A DNA stretch of 64,000 bases from Prevotella sp. (GTDB taxonomy: Bacteria; Bacteroidota; Bacteroidia; Bacteroidales; Bacteroidaceae). A program made the position numbers and the translations under genes. A model generated the notes under the pieces. It was not told where the DNA came from. It saw only the letters and a list, made by a program, of their open reading frames with translations, and made no database searches. The stretch lies in assembly GCA_022779305.1 (NCBI GenBank), contig JALFSW010000087.1, forward strand, positions 1-64,000, read 5' to 3'. This document shows, piece by piece, positions 27,252-36,360 of this stretch. Each line of letters begins with the position of its first letter. The first letter of the stretch is position 1.

Positions 27252-29198
27252 ATGATCGACAGACCGACAGTAGACAAAATATTAGATGCAGCAAACATCG
27301 TAGATGTTATTTCCGAATTTGTTTCGCTCCGAAAGTCAGGCACAAGTTTCAAAGGCTTATGCCCATTCCACGATGACCGCACACCATCGTTCTCGGTTAG
27401 TCCTGTCAAAGGGGTTTATAAATGTTTTTCATGTGGAGAAGCGGGCAATGTAGTGAACTTCATCATGAAGCACGAACAAGTAACCTATCCCGAAGCATTA
27501 AAATGGATTGCAAAAAAATACAACATAGAGGTAAAGGAACGCGAACTCAGCGAAGAAGAAAAACAAGCAGAAAGCGAGCGCGAATCAATGTTTCTTGTAA
27601 ATGAGTGGACAGCCAAGTATTTCCAAAACATTTTGAAAAACCATCCAGACGGACGGGCAATAGGACTTCAATATTTCAGAAGCAGAGGGGTCAGAGATGA
27701 TATCATAGAGAAATTCCAGTTGGGCTATTGTCTGCCAGACCGTCAGGCTTTGAGCACAGAAGTCCTCAAAGCGGGTTACAAGAAAGCGTTTTTGTTGAAA
27801 ACAGGATTGTGTTACGAACGTGAGAATGGTGAACTTATCGACCGTTTCCATGGTCGTGTCGTTTTTCCGTGGATAGGCGTGAGTGGAAAAGTAACGGGCT
27901 TTGGTGGCAGATTGTTAGACAGTAGAACAAAAGGCGTAAGCCAAAAGTATGTCAATTCACCAGATAGCGAAATCTATCACAAAGACAAAGAACTCTATGG
28001 CATATTCCAAGCCAAGAAAGCCATAGCCAAGTTAGACCTTGTTTATATGGTGGAGGGCTACACGGATGTTATAGCTATGCACCAATGTGGCATAGAAAAC
28101 GTGGTTGCGAATAGCGGAACCGCCCTTTCACTGTACCAAATAAAAATCTTGCGCAGGTTCACGTCGAACATTGTTTTGCTTTACGATGGCGATGACGCAG
28201 GAAAACACGCTGCCTTGCGTGGTACGGACATGTTGCTTGCAGAGGGCATGAACGTGAAGGTGTTGCTCCTTCCCGAAGGAAAAGACCCCGACGAAATGGC
28301 ACGTCAGTTTTCAGCAGAAGACTTCCGTCGCTATATCGAAGCTGAACAGACCGACTTTATTGTCTTTAAAATTAACCTTTTGTTGCAAGGCGTAACCGAC
28401 CCTGTGAAGCGTTCTGGAGCGGTGAGTTCGATAACGCAAAGCATTGCCGTCATCAAAGACCCCATTCTGCGCGACACCTATCTTCGAGAGTGTGCACACC
28501 GTACGAAAGTAAAGGAGTCGACACTCATCGCACAGATGAACAAATACATCTATAAAGAACGAGAACAGCAACAAAAAGAACAACAACACAGTCCTACTGC
28601 TACACCAGAACAAACTGAAAGCACACAAGTGATGCCCAGCCGTTCGTTCACTACGTCTGGAACAACATCCAAAGTGGAAACATTCCTCGTTCAGTGTATC
28701 ATCAGAGATGGCGAAAAAACGCTCTTTGAAAACATAAAGAACGAAGAAACAGGTGAGGACATCCGTTTAAACGTGGCACAATACATAGCCTACGACCTCG
28801 GGTTAGACAATCTTAGCTTTGCCAATCCACTATCCATACAAATCCTTAGTGAAGCCATCGCACACAGCGAAGATCCTGATTTCAAAGCAGAAGACTATTT
28901 CACACACCATTCCGACCAACACATCGCAAGGATTGCAGCACAATTGAGCATCGATCCTTATCAACTTTCGGAAAGCGTGCAGCACAAGGAACGCCAGAGC
29001 GAATTGAAGGAGCGGGTGATTCACCTCATTCTCGACTTCCGAAAGGAATACATCGAACAACATCTTAAAGCACTTCAAGATGCGTTGCAAACCGAAAAAG
29101 AAATGGAAAAGATAATGGACATCATGGCTGAAATAAAAAAAACGCAAGAAATGCGAAACATTCTTGCAAAGAAATTAGGCACCGACATCTTTGGCTAA
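27252..29198 (+). CDS. dnaG: DNA primase
   Basis: 648 residues from MIDRPTVDKI. The CHC2 zinc finger is intact (Cys37, His40, Cys58, Cys61), and the TOPRIM catalytic core shows MVEGYTDVIAMHQ and LLYDGDDAGKHAALRG. The C-terminal third is helical and Gln-rich at its start (EREQQQKEQQ), as in the DnaB-binding region. It makes RNA primers at the replication fork. A longer frame back to 27186 is rejected because it lacks family similarity and lies close to the promoter. Confidence 0.96.
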   Translation: MIDRPTVDKILDAANIVDVISEFVSLRKSGTSFKGLCPFHDDRTPSFSVSPVKGVYKCFSCGEAGNVVNFIMKHEQVTYPEALKWIAKKYNIEVKERELSEEEKQAESERESMFLVNEWTAKYFQNILKNHPDGRAIGLQYFRSRGVRDDIIEKFQLGYCLPDRQALSTEVLKAGYKKAFLLKTGLCYERENGELIDRFHGRVVFPWIGVSGKVTGFGGRLLDSRTKGVSQKYVNSPDSEIYHKDKELYGIFQAKKAIAKLDLVYMVEGYTDVIAMHQCGIENVVANSGTALSLYQIKILRRFTSNIVLLYDGDDAGKHAALRGTDMLLAEGMNVKVLLLPEGKDPDEMARQFSAEDFRRYIEAEQTDFIVFKINLLLQGVTDPVKRSGAVSSITQSIAVIKDPILRDTYLRECAHRTKVKESTLIAQMNKYIYKEREQQQKEQQHSPTATPEQTESTQVMPSRSFTTSGTTSKVETFLVQCIIRDGEKTLFENIKNEETGEDIRLNVAQYIAYDLGLDNLSFANPLSIQILSEAIAHSEDPDFKAEDYFTHHSDQHIARIAAQLSIDPYQLSESVQHKERQSELKERVIHLILDFRKEYIEQHLKALQDALQTEKEMEKIMDIMAEIKKTQEMRNILAKKLGTDIFG

Positions 29199-29271
29199 AT
29201 GCTTCATGGGCTGTGCAAGCAAAGTTCAGTAAACCCACAAATACAAGCATAAAACAAACTCTACAAGACTA

Positions 29272-30693
29272 ATGATCTACGTCCATTGGATAGTTTTAGT
29301 GGTCTATTTGCTTTTCGCCATCGCTGCATTGATCACTATTTTGCTGGAAAACCGACAACCAGCAAAGACCGTTGCGTGGGTTTTGGTCTTACTTTTTCTG
29401 CCTCCCGTGGGCATCATTCTCTACTTTTTCTTCGGTCAGCAAAGAAGAAAGAAAAGGCATAAATGGCAGCAATCGCTCGATTATTTCACACACTCGTCAT
29501 TATCAGCTGCGGTAAAATTGCGCAACATCAACCTCCCCGACAAGCAAAAAGAACTCATTCGGCTTTTCATCAACCAAAGTAAGGCGCTTCCGTTTAAAAC
29601 AAACGAAGTAGAAATATTCACTTCTGGCTATGAGTTTTTCCCCGTTTTACTTGCCGAAATAGCAAAAGCCCAACACCACATACACCTCATTTCCTACATC
29701 ATTGAAGACGACTCATTGGGCAATCTCATTGCCGATGCCTTGATAGAAAAAGCGCATCAGGGCATAGAAGTGCGTTTAATTTATGACGATGTGGGTTCAT
29801 GGAAGGTGAACAACAAATTCTTTGAGCGGATGCGGATGGAGGGAATAGAAGTACATCCTTTTATGCCTGTTCGTTTCCCGCTCTTCACACGCAAGGTGAA
29901 CTATCGCAACCACAGAAAACTCTGTGTTATAGATGGTTGTGTAGGTTTCATAGGTGGGATGAATATTGCCCTCCGCTACGTGAAAGGAAGCAACAAACAA
30001 GCATGGCGCGACACACATCTAATGCTCCGTGGGGCTGGTACACACGGCATTCAGCGAGCGTTCGTGATGGATTGGTTCTTCGTGGACCAAACGCTCATAT
30101 CTGGTCAAAAGTATTATCCCATAACGCCCTATTCTGAGGGAAGTTTCCTAACGCAGATCGTGACAAGCAATCCAACAAGTTTTTCACCTGAAATAGAACA
30201 AGGCTACATAAAAATCTTACTCAATGCGAAACGCTATGTCTACATGCAAACGCCTTATTTCATCCCGACTGAGCCCATCCTTTTTGCCATGCGAACGGCA
30301 GCCATTGCGGGAGTAGACGTGCGACTGATGTTGCCCTTACATGCCGACAAAAAAATAGTACAATGGGCGTCGCGCTCGTTTGTAATGGAAGCGGCCCGAG
30401 CGGGCATCAAAATCTTGCTCCACAAGAATGCTTTTCTGCATTCCAAGCTCCTCGTAGCCGATGATTGCATTGCAACGATTGGCTCAACCAATGTTGATTT
30501 TCGCAGTTTTGAGAATAATTTTGAAGCAAACGTCTTTCTCTATGACACCGAAACAGCTAGAAAAGTGAAAGCAATATTCCTTGAAGACGAGCATGCTTGC
30601 CTGTCTTTATCAAAGGTGAAAGACATCACACATCCTTCTTTCTTTCAAAGGTTATGTGAATCAATTGTACGTTTGTTGAGTCCGCTTTTATAA
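29272..30693 (+). CDS. cls: Cardiolipin synthase (phospholipase D family)
   Basis: 473 residues. Two N-terminal membrane helices (about 3-25 and 36-58, ending LPPVGIILYFFFG) are followed by two phospholipase D HKD motifs: NHRKLCVIDGCVGFIGGMN and LHSKLLVADDCIATIGSTN. It joins two phosphatidylglycerols to form cardiolipin at the inner membrane. It follows dnaG by 73 bases in the same direction and may be co-transcribed. No terminator is visible in the 147 bases after it. Confidence 0.95.
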   Translation: MIYVHWIVLVVYLLFAIAALITILLENRQPAKTVAWVLVLLFLPPVGIILYFFFGQQRRKKRHKWQQSLDYFTHSSLSAAVKLRNINLPDKQKELIRLFINQSKALPFKTNEVEIFTSGYEFFPVLLAEIAKAQHHIHLISYIIEDDSLGNLIADALIEKAHQGIEVRLIYDDVGSWKVNNKFFERMRMEGIEVHPFMPVRFPLFTRKVNYRNHRKLCVIDGCVGFIGGMNIALRYVKGSNKQAWRDTHLMLRGAGTHGIQRAFVMDWFFVDQTLISGQKYYPITPYSEGSFLTQIVTSNPTSFSPEIEQGYIKILLNAKRYVYMQTPYFIPTEPILFAMRTAAIAGVDVRLMLPLHADKKIVQWASRSFVMEAARAGIKILLHKNAFLHSKLLVADDCIATIGSTNVDFRSFENNFEANVFLYDTETARKVKAIFLEDEHACLSLSKVKDITHPSFFQRLCESIVRLLSPLL

Positions 30694-30840
30694 AATGAAA
30701 TTGAACACATTATTTTTGCTTCCTCACTGACACGTATCATTACACATTCAGTTGAACATCATCGTATGCATAAAAAGCGGCAAAGAAATCTTTCGACTAA
30801 TTTTTCAGATTGAGACGTCACATTTTCCGAATACACTTCT

Positions 30841-31404
30841 TTAAAGCACTTCATTAATTTCTTTCAGAGCTAAAGAACGAAAGATACTGAAATTTACGCT
30901 CCCATAAGTTCGATGCTCCACAAAGCAAGGATGCGAATCAAACCGATGTTGCTTTCCGTGTTCAAAAACAAAGACACCTTCAGGTTTCAATAAGTCCTTC
31001 TCAAAAACTAAATCAGGTATTTGGGGCAATGCTTCGAGTTGATAAGGTGGGTCGGCAAAAATAAAATCAAATTTTGAATGTGCTTTCTTCAAGAATCGAA
31101 AAACATCACCACGAATGAGCAAATGGTTCTCTGCTTTGATTTTCTTTACACATTCGGCTATGAAATTGGCATGCTCTCTGTCTTTCTCAACACTCACCAC
31201 CTCACGACAACCTCTTGACAGTAATTCGAGCGTAATACTACCCGTGCCAGAAAACAAATCGAGTGCAGTGCTTTCTTCAAAATCTATGTAGCCATTGAGC
31301 ACATTAAAGATATTCTCCTTTGCAAAATCGGTAGTCGGACGTGCTTTGAATGTGCGGGGAATATCGAAGTGCCTACCTTTATATATACCTGTTATGATAC
31401 GCAT
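30841..31404 (-). CDS. rsmD: 16S rRNA (guanine-966-N2)-methyltransferase
   Basis: 187 residues. MRIITGIYKGRHFDIP is the characteristic start, followed by RPTTDFAKENIFNVL, the SAM-binding ALDLFSGTGSITLELLSRG and the catalytic DPPY (FIFADPPYQ). It methylates G966 of 16S rRNA during small-subunit assembly. It lies 56 bases after the DUF3822 gene in the same direction; the pair is often adjacent in Bacteroidota. Confidence 0.95.
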   Translation of the reverse strand: MRIITGIYKGRHFDIPRTFKARPTTDFAKENIFNVLNGYIDFEESTALDLFSGTGSITLELLSRGCREVVSVEKDREHANFIAECVKKIKAENHLLIRGDVFRFLKKAHSKFDFIFADPPYQLEALPQIPDLVFEKDLLKPEGVFVFEHGKQHRFDSHPCFVEHRTYGSVNFSIFRSLALKEINEVL

Positions 31405-31460
31405 GTTTAATTCTTCTATAGTTTTTTCCTTGCTGATTTTCGTTTTATTCTCTCCCTGCC

Positions 31461-32273
31461 TTAGTCTCTATATAGTGTTTTCAAGTCATAGGGAATGTCT
31501 GTTCTCCGTCCAATCGCCATGTTTGAGAAATCGATTTCCGGATGAACAACGTAGCAACGGCGCAAGAATTTTAACAAGTCGTCTTTCAGCTCTTTTTCGT
31601 TTGGAATTTCGCCAACCAAGTGAAGTTCATCGCTTTCGGACTGCATGCCCAATTGTTTCCAAACATACAAAATATAGTAGAGTATGTTTTGGGTTTCCCT
31701 TGCCTCATAGACATTGTTAAAACGAAAACGTTTCTGATGGAAAGCAAAGATAGTCATCTCCTTTTCATGAAAGTAGACATAGAGTTTTCGCCTTGCACCC
31801 ATGAACGAACGATGATAAAGATGCCTCCAAACAGGAAGCATAAGCGGCTGAATGCGCACCTCGGCAAAGTTGTCGTTTGCCACCATCTTTAAATCCTTAT
31901 TCACCGAAAAAACTGCGGCTGCATTCAGTTCGGGCAAAATGACGGTGTCGATGTCATCACTTTTTTTCCATTTAAAGGTGTGCTTATAAAGTGTTTCAAG
32001 GTCTTGTTCCTGACATTCGTCCACGGGAACAAGCATCACAGGGCTATCCACAGCTATGAGCACTGCCTTGTACCTCGTTTGCAACAAAGGAGATGTCCGT
32101 AGCGCATTGCGCAAATTGGCAGCAATCGAAATACCACTGTTATATTCATACTTCTCCACTTTTATCCCACCCTCCGATAGATGATTTTCTACGGAGAACA
32201 TCAAACTATTCTTGCCCACTCGCATTGTGAGTCGGCGTTCATTTCCCGATATGCTTCTGTCTGTTGATTCCAT
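31461..32273 (-). CDS. DUF3822 family protein
   Basis: 270 residues, no signal peptide. Segments such as SLMFSVENHLSEGGI, FRFNNVYEARETQNILYYILYVWKQLG and ELHLVGEIP resemble the DUF3822 family, an actin/ASKHA-like or pilus-assembly-ATPase-like protein paired with rsmD in Bacteroidota. Its function is unknown. A TAAGTTTG box (32290-32297, minus) lies about ten bases before the ATG, so the leader is very short; it probably drives rsmD too. Confidence 0.8.
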   Translation of the reverse strand: MESTDRSISGNERRLTMRVGKNSLMFSVENHLSEGGIKVEKYEYNSGISIAANLRNALRTSPLLQTRYKAVLIAVDSPVMLVPVDECQEQDLETLYKHTFKWKKSDDIDTVILPELNAAAVFSVNKDLKMVANDNFAEVRIQPLMLPVWRHLYHRSFMGARRKLYVYFHEKEMTIFAFHQKRFRFNNVYEARETQNILYYILYVWKQLGMQSESDELHLVGEIPNEKELKDDLLKFLRRCYVVHPEIDFSNMAIGRRTDIPYDLKTLYRD

Positions 32274-32289
32274 CTTTTTCAGTCTGCTG

Positions 32290-32297
32290 CAAACTTA
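32290..32297 (-). promoter_or_regulatory. -7 box (TAAGTTTG, minus) for DUF3822-rsmD
   Basis: Exact TAnnTTTG on the minus strand, giving a leader of about 10 nt. Confidence 0.55.
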
Positions 32298-32403
32298 CAT
32301 ATTTTTTTCCGATTACGTTCCTTTTCGCCTTGATAAATGTCATCTATTCGCTTGCTTTCGACATTTTTACAGTTCAATGATGGTCTCTGTCTGCAAAAGT
32401 TTT

Positions 32404-32411
32404 TACCTTTG
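32404..32411 (+). promoter_or_regulatory. -7 box (TACCTTTG) for lrgAB
   Basis: Exact TAnnTTTG. Predicted initiation near 32418, five bases before the family A element, which would make up nearly the whole ~220-nt leader. Confidence 0.6.
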
Positions 32412-32422
32412 CATCACAAATA

Positions 32423-32625
32423 TTAAACCCAATTCGGTCATTAGAGACCAAACGGATTACGTCTGATGGGCTATGCAGATTCTTCATCGTTTTCTCGCAG
32501 ATGTAGCGGGCTTATTTCAAGCGAAAACGATGAATAAGCTGCCGAAAAGCAGATGTAAGCAGTTGGGAAGTTAATAAATAAAATAAAAAAGACCCCTAAC
32601 GGTCTAATGACCGATTTGGGTTTAA
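32423..32625 (+). repeat. Family A element, full copy (lrgAB leader)
   Basis: 203 bp bounded by TTAA at 32423-32426 and 32622-32625. Left end AACCCAATTCGGTCATTAGA; right end ACGGTCTAATGACCGATTTG. The internal hairpin is a perfect 11-bp stem (TTCATCGTTTT 32483-32493 with AAAACGATGAA 32524-32534). Ends 15 bases before the lrgA start codon. Confidence 0.88.
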
Positions 32626-32640
32626 CTCTGATCAAGAAAA

Positions 32641-33051
32641 ATGGCCATACAGTTCTTCATCATTTTCGGCTGCTTAGCACTGGGCGAACTCATCGTCTGG
32701 GCAACAGGCATCAAGTTTCCATCAAGCATCATTGGAATGTTGCTGCTCACTTTGTTTTTAAAACTCGGATGGATAAAGCTCGGATGGATAAAACAACTCT
32801 CCGACATGCTCATCGCCAACTTGGGTTTCTTTTTCGTTCCGCCAGGCGTCGCATTGATGTTATACATTGATCTTATCAAAGCCGAATTTCTCCCTATTGC
32901 ACTGGCAACACTCGTGAGCACCATCCTTGTGCTTATTGTCACTGGACAGATGCACCAGTTTGTCATTGCTTGCGAACGAAAAATCAACAAACAGCTTCTT
33001 CTCAGACGAAAAAACAAGAAACAACGCAACCAAAATGGAAATTCTCTCTAA
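32641..33051 (+). CDS. lrgA: LrgA/CidA-family holin-like membrane protein
   Basis: 136 residues with about four membrane helices (AIQFFIIFGCLALGELIVW; IIGMLLLTLFLKLG; LIANLGFFFVPPGVALMLY; FLPIALATLVSTILVLIVTG). The LGFFFVPPGVALM segment is a LrgA hallmark. The family is thought to modulate murein hydrolase activity, pyruvate transport or programmed lysis. The first codons follow directly after a family A element. The gene overlaps lrgB by 17 bases, which implies translational coupling. Confidence 0.9.
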   Translation: MAIQFFIIFGCLALGELIVWATGIKFPSSIIGMLLLTLFLKLGWIKLGWIKQLSDMLIANLGFFFVPPGVALMLYIDLIKAEFLPIALATLVSTILVLIVTGQMHQFVIACERKINKQLLLRRKNKKQRNQNGNSL

Positions 33052-33733
33052 CCAATACGTCATACTTGCACTCACCTTTGCCGTCTTCTTCGTGGCACGC
33101 TGGTGCCAGAAAAAAACAAAATGGGTGATTCTCAACCCCATACTCATTGCCATCCTCATCATCATTGGCTACCTGAAAATCACAGGTGTCTCCTTTGAAA
33201 CCTATCGTGAAGGAGCCGACCTGATTGAGTTCTGGCTCAAACCTGCTGTTGTTGCATTGGGTGTTCCACTCTATCTTCAGCTTGATGCCATCAAAAAACT
33301 TTGGTTTCCCATCCTTGTTTCGCAGCTCGTTGGTTGCTTGGTGGGCATCGTAAGTGTAGTTCTAATTGCAAAATTCTTTGGTGCATCGGAAGTTGTTGTG
33401 CTTTCGCTAGCAAGCAAATCCGTAACCACCCCGATTGCCATGGAGGTTACACAGAGCGTTGGTGGCATTCCATCGCTCACAGCTGCTGTAGTGGTCATCA
33501 CGGGTATATTGGGTGCACTCATGGGATTTAAGACACTCGCATTGGGCAAAGTTTCTAGTCCGATTGCAAAAGGACTCTCCTTAGGAGCGGCTTCCCACGC
33601 CGTCGGAGCATCCACAGCAATGACATATAGTAGCAAATGCGGTGCCTACGCTAGTTTAGGTATTACGCTCAATGGCATCTTCACAGCCTTACTCACGCCC
33701 TCAATGATTCACATCATTGACACCTTTTTTTAA
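33035..33733 (+). CDS. lrgB: LrgB-family membrane protein
   Basis: 232 residues from the Met at 33035 (MEILSNQYVILAL), which lies inside lrgA in another frame. Seven or eight hydrophobic helices; the hallmarks KSVTTPIAMEV and SHAVGASTAM are present, as is GIPSLTAAVVVITGI. It works with LrgA. A Met at 32927 in the same frame would add 36 residues of frame-shifted lrgA and is rejected. Confidence 0.92.
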   Translation: MEILSNQYVILALTFAVFFVARWCQKKTKWVILNPILIAILIIIGYLKITGVSFETYREGADLIEFWLKPAVVALGVPLYLQLDAIKKLWFPILVSQLVGCLVGIVSVVLIAKFFGASEVVVLSLASKSVTTPIAMEVTQSVGGIPSLTAAVVVITGILGALMGFKTLALGKVSSPIAKGLSLGAASHAVGASTAMTYSSKCGAYASLGITLNGIFTALLTPSMIHIIDTFF

Positions 33734-33765
33734 TCGTTCTCTCAAATAAAACCCATAATTATTCC

Positions 33766-33795
33766 ACCTCGATTAAAAAATCGAGGTTTTCTTTT
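33766..33795 (+). terminator. Terminator after lrgB
   Basis: 9-bp perfect stem ACCTCGATT / AATCGAGGT with loop AAAA, followed by TTTCTTTT. Confidence 0.85.
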
Positions 33796-33823
33796 GCTAA
33801 ATTCACTAAAAATTATAACTTTG
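33793..33823 (+). promoter_or_regulatory. Complete promoter for the small secreted protein
   Basis: TTTG at 33793-33796, 19-base spacer, TAACTTTG at 33816-33823; the -33 box lies in the T-tail of the lrgB terminator. Predicted leader about 45 nt. Confidence 0.75.
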
Positions 33824-33876
33824 CTACAACTAAAAAAGCGCATATAGAATATTAATCATTTTAAACCATCATAATT

Positions 33877-34350
33877 ATGAAGAAATCATTATTCATCATG
33901 CTCCTCACATTGGCAGCCCATTTTTTCTGCATCGGGAAAGCGGCTGCAGAAAGTTTGGTTTTAAAACTTAAAACAAACGAAGAGGTTATCTTTGAACTTG
34001 CAGGCTCACCAAAAGTGAACTACGAAGGAACTATCCTCAAAATCAAGGGTAACGGAAAAGAGTTTTCCACCGAATTAAGCAACGTTGTGAACTACACCTT
34101 TACCGGAAATTCGGCTGACATCAATCCCACAACCACGCAAAGTGGCTATGCGGTTGAAAACGATGTAGTGAAACTCGCCAATCTCAAAGCAAACGAGGTG
34201 GTCTTGGTAACCTCTATTGACGGAAAAATCATCCACCGAACAAAAGCCGACAGCACTGGTTCAAGCATCATCGATCTCAAAGACTTTTCAAAAGGTATCT
34301 ATATCTTCAAGACCAATAATCTTTCGTTTAAACTCTCAATCGGCAGATAA
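33877..34350 (+). CDS. Small secreted protein with T9SS-like C-terminus
   Basis: 157 residues with a signal peptide ending near KAAAES. The middle part is beta-rich (LVLKLKTNEEVIFELAG). The end (VLVTSIDGKIIHRTKADSTG, KGIYIFKTNNLSFKLSIGR) has the shape of a T9SS type A sorting domain. The mature N-terminal part before it is only ~80 residues, so this may be a minimal surface protein. It is followed after 38 bases by another secreted protein that starts with a similar LNDGRILKFPTTDV strand. No function is assigned. Confidence 0.75.
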   Translation: MKKSLFIMLLTLAAHFFCIGKAAAESLVLKLKTNEEVIFELAGSPKVNYEGTILKIKGNGKEFSTELSNVVNYTFTGNSADINPTTTQSGYAVENDVVKLANLKANEVVLVTSIDGKIIHRTKADSTGSSIIDLKDFSKGIYIFKTNNLSFKLSIGR

Positions 34351-34388
34351 TCAATAAAAAACTCATATTATCATTAATCATAGAATTT

Positions 34389-35813
34389 ATGAAAAGATTT
34401 TTTACACTTATCACATTGTTTGTCAGCACAGTCGCAATGTGGGGACAAACCTACGACATGACCATTAAACTCAATGATGGACGCATTCTTAAATTCCCTA
34501 CGACAGATGTTGCAGAAGTAACGTTCGACATTTCTGGAACGAACGCCAAGAATTGGGCTATGCCTAATCTGAATTTTGGGAAAGAAGCGGAATACGTCAT
34601 TGGCAGTGCAGAACCCAACGAAACAACACGCACTGCGGAAGTAACAGTAGCTGCTGAAGCACGCAATCTTACTTATACATACTTCTTCGACGCAGACTAC
34701 AATTACAAGTATGCAAAACTCGTATTCAGTTCAGACGATGAACGCCTTGCATATGAAAGCTACCTCACAGAAGAAGGTTTCACAAAAGAAACTGCCAGCA
34801 GTACAACAGACTACATCTATCGCAACACCGCTAAAAAACTCGTGGCTTTCATTCATAACACATATGCCGAAGGTGAGGCAACAACAATGGGCGAAAAATA
34901 CGTAATCATTGGTGCTGAAGACGAAACCATCGCTTCATGGACACGCACCACATCGCTCAAAGGAACAGCCGCTATCTATGTTCCGTTCTTCGGGAAAGGA
35001 GCAAGCAAGGAAATGATGTGGCACTTTGAAAATCGGTCGGGGAATACACTCGTGGCAAACGATGCTGCCAATGCGCGCGGTGTCTACCGTTTTAACACCA
35101 CAGATTCACGTTGGAAAATGACCCGCTATTGGTTCGATGCGAAGACTAAGAATTTCTTGGAAGAAGTTGCAATCTATTGTGATGCCAGCAACCGTCCTAC
35201 GCCTGCAGAAGTTGCAGAATATCTTGCCTCACAAGGTTTCGCACAAACGGGCTTGAAAGATGGCAGCAGCGATGTAATCTATTACAATAGTCAGCTCAAG
35301 ATTGCCGCTTTTGTAACCATGAGCATACCCGAAAATGCTGGTTCGGATTTCATGCCAAGCATCCAGTTTAGCCACGTGAACCTTGATGCACAACTTCCTC
35401 CAGAAAAGGTTATTCTTCCTTGGCCTGTTACCGAATACAACAAACTGACCATCGCAGAAGCCATCGATGCTTATAAACAAAAACCTTACTTCAAAAACTA
35501 CAAAGATTTGGGTGGTGGGTTACATCAAATCGACACCAGTTCGCCCGACTTCCCTGTTATCCTCTTGCTTGAAGAAGGTGGCAAATATCTTGCTGCGTTG
35601 GTTGGTTCGCCTAATGTTTTGACGCTCAGTTCGCCTCATCTGCCTGCAATCTTCACAGAAAACGGCTACGAAAAATACACTGACGATAAATTAGCATTCG
35701 ACACCTATGTGAACTGGACAGAAGACAAAGAAATTCAAGTCTGCACATCCGATCTCTTTGATATGGGCATTTTCTTCATCGTCTTTGAACCTAACGAGCG
35801 CAAAAAGAACTAA
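34389..35813 (+). CDS. Secreted protein of unknown function
   Basis: 474 residues with a signal peptide (FFTLITLFVSTVAMWGQ). Its mature start (YDMTIKLNDGRILKFPTTDVAEVTFD) resembles the start of the preceding small protein. Two repeated units with YLxxxGF (YLTEEGFTKETASS and YLASQGFAQTGLKDG, each followed by an aromatic YRNTAKKLVAFIHN or YYNSQLKIAAFVTM) suggest an internal duplication, with a third less clear unit near FTENGYEKYTDDKL. No T9SS sorting domain is visible at the end, so it may be periplasmic. Probably co-transcribed with the previous gene. Confidence 0.75.
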   Translation: MKRFFTLITLFVSTVAMWGQTYDMTIKLNDGRILKFPTTDVAEVTFDISGTNAKNWAMPNLNFGKEAEYVIGSAEPNETTRTAEVTVAAEARNLTYTYFFDADYNYKYAKLVFSSDDERLAYESYLTEEGFTKETASSTTDYIYRNTAKKLVAFIHNTYAEGEATTMGEKYVIIGAEDETIASWTRTTSLKGTAAIYVPFFGKGASKEMMWHFENRSGNTLVANDAANARGVYRFNTTDSRWKMTRYWFDAKTKNFLEEVAIYCDASNRPTPAEVAEYLASQGFAQTGLKDGSSDVIYYNSQLKIAAFVTMSIPENAGSDFMPSIQFSHVNLDAQLPPEKVILPWPVTEYNKLTIAEAIDAYKQKPYFKNYKDLGGGLHQIDTSSPDFPVILLLEEGGKYLAALVGSPNVLTLSSPHLPAIFTENGYEKYTDDKLAFDTYVNWTEDKEIQVCTSDLFDMGIFFIVFEPNERKKN

Positions 35814-35865
35814 CTTCTTTTCAGCCTGTTAGAGACATTTTATCCAAATACAGTATAGTTCGATT

Positions 35866-35926
35866 ATAACTAAGCCTCAGTTGCGCTGCAACTGAGGCTT
35901 TATTGCATCCCAAATGAGGCTCACTT
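35866..35926. repeat. 22-bp phased dyad array 3 (family C), three dyads
   Basis: Dyads TAAGCCTCA, TGAGGCTTT and TGAGGCTCA centred at 35875, 35897 and 35919, spaced by exactly 22 bp. It lies 50 bases downstream of the secreted-protein gene in a gap between convergent genes. Confidence 0.8.
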
Positions 35927-35986
35927 AATATTACCTTAAAATAACGTGAGGTCAATGAAATAATGTAGACGGGCGCATTGTAAGGC

Positions 35987-36109
35987 ATCGTTGACAGACG
36001 GGCGACCACAAGGGGAGTCCCTACAAGAAATCATTTTTTGGATAAGAGATGGAAAACGGAAAATCTCCAATGCAGGGGCGTCCCTTGTGATCGCCCATCT
36101 GCCAACGAT
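35987..36109. repeat. Large inverted repeat, family D
   Basis: Imperfect ~37-bp arms (35987-36023 and 36072-36109) containing GGGCGACCACAAGGG and CCCTTGTGATCGCCC, separated by about 50 bases that include CAAGAAATCATTTTTTGG. A truncated copy lies near 56829. The remaining gap to 36360 shows no gene. Confidence 0.75.
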
Positions 36110-36360
36110 ACTCCTGCAAAACTCCCTTAAAAAACTCTTTATCAGCGCAACTTATTGATAATCAATTTTGCAGTTTTAAGATGAATCAAATTTTACAGAG
36201 GTCTCAATTCGTTGAACCCACGTTAATAAACAAGACCTTCGATGATAACAAGTGGAAAAACAAATGAATGACGAAGGAGTTTTCCAACTCGTTCCTTTGT
36301 GAATAAGAAACAAAAATAGAAGATTATCTATACTAAAAAAATGAGATAAAATAATATAAA

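Noticed and set aside
32927-33034. Upstream start for lrgB
   Set aside because: The 36 additional residues are lrgA read in another frame; the LrgB family starts at the Met at 33035.
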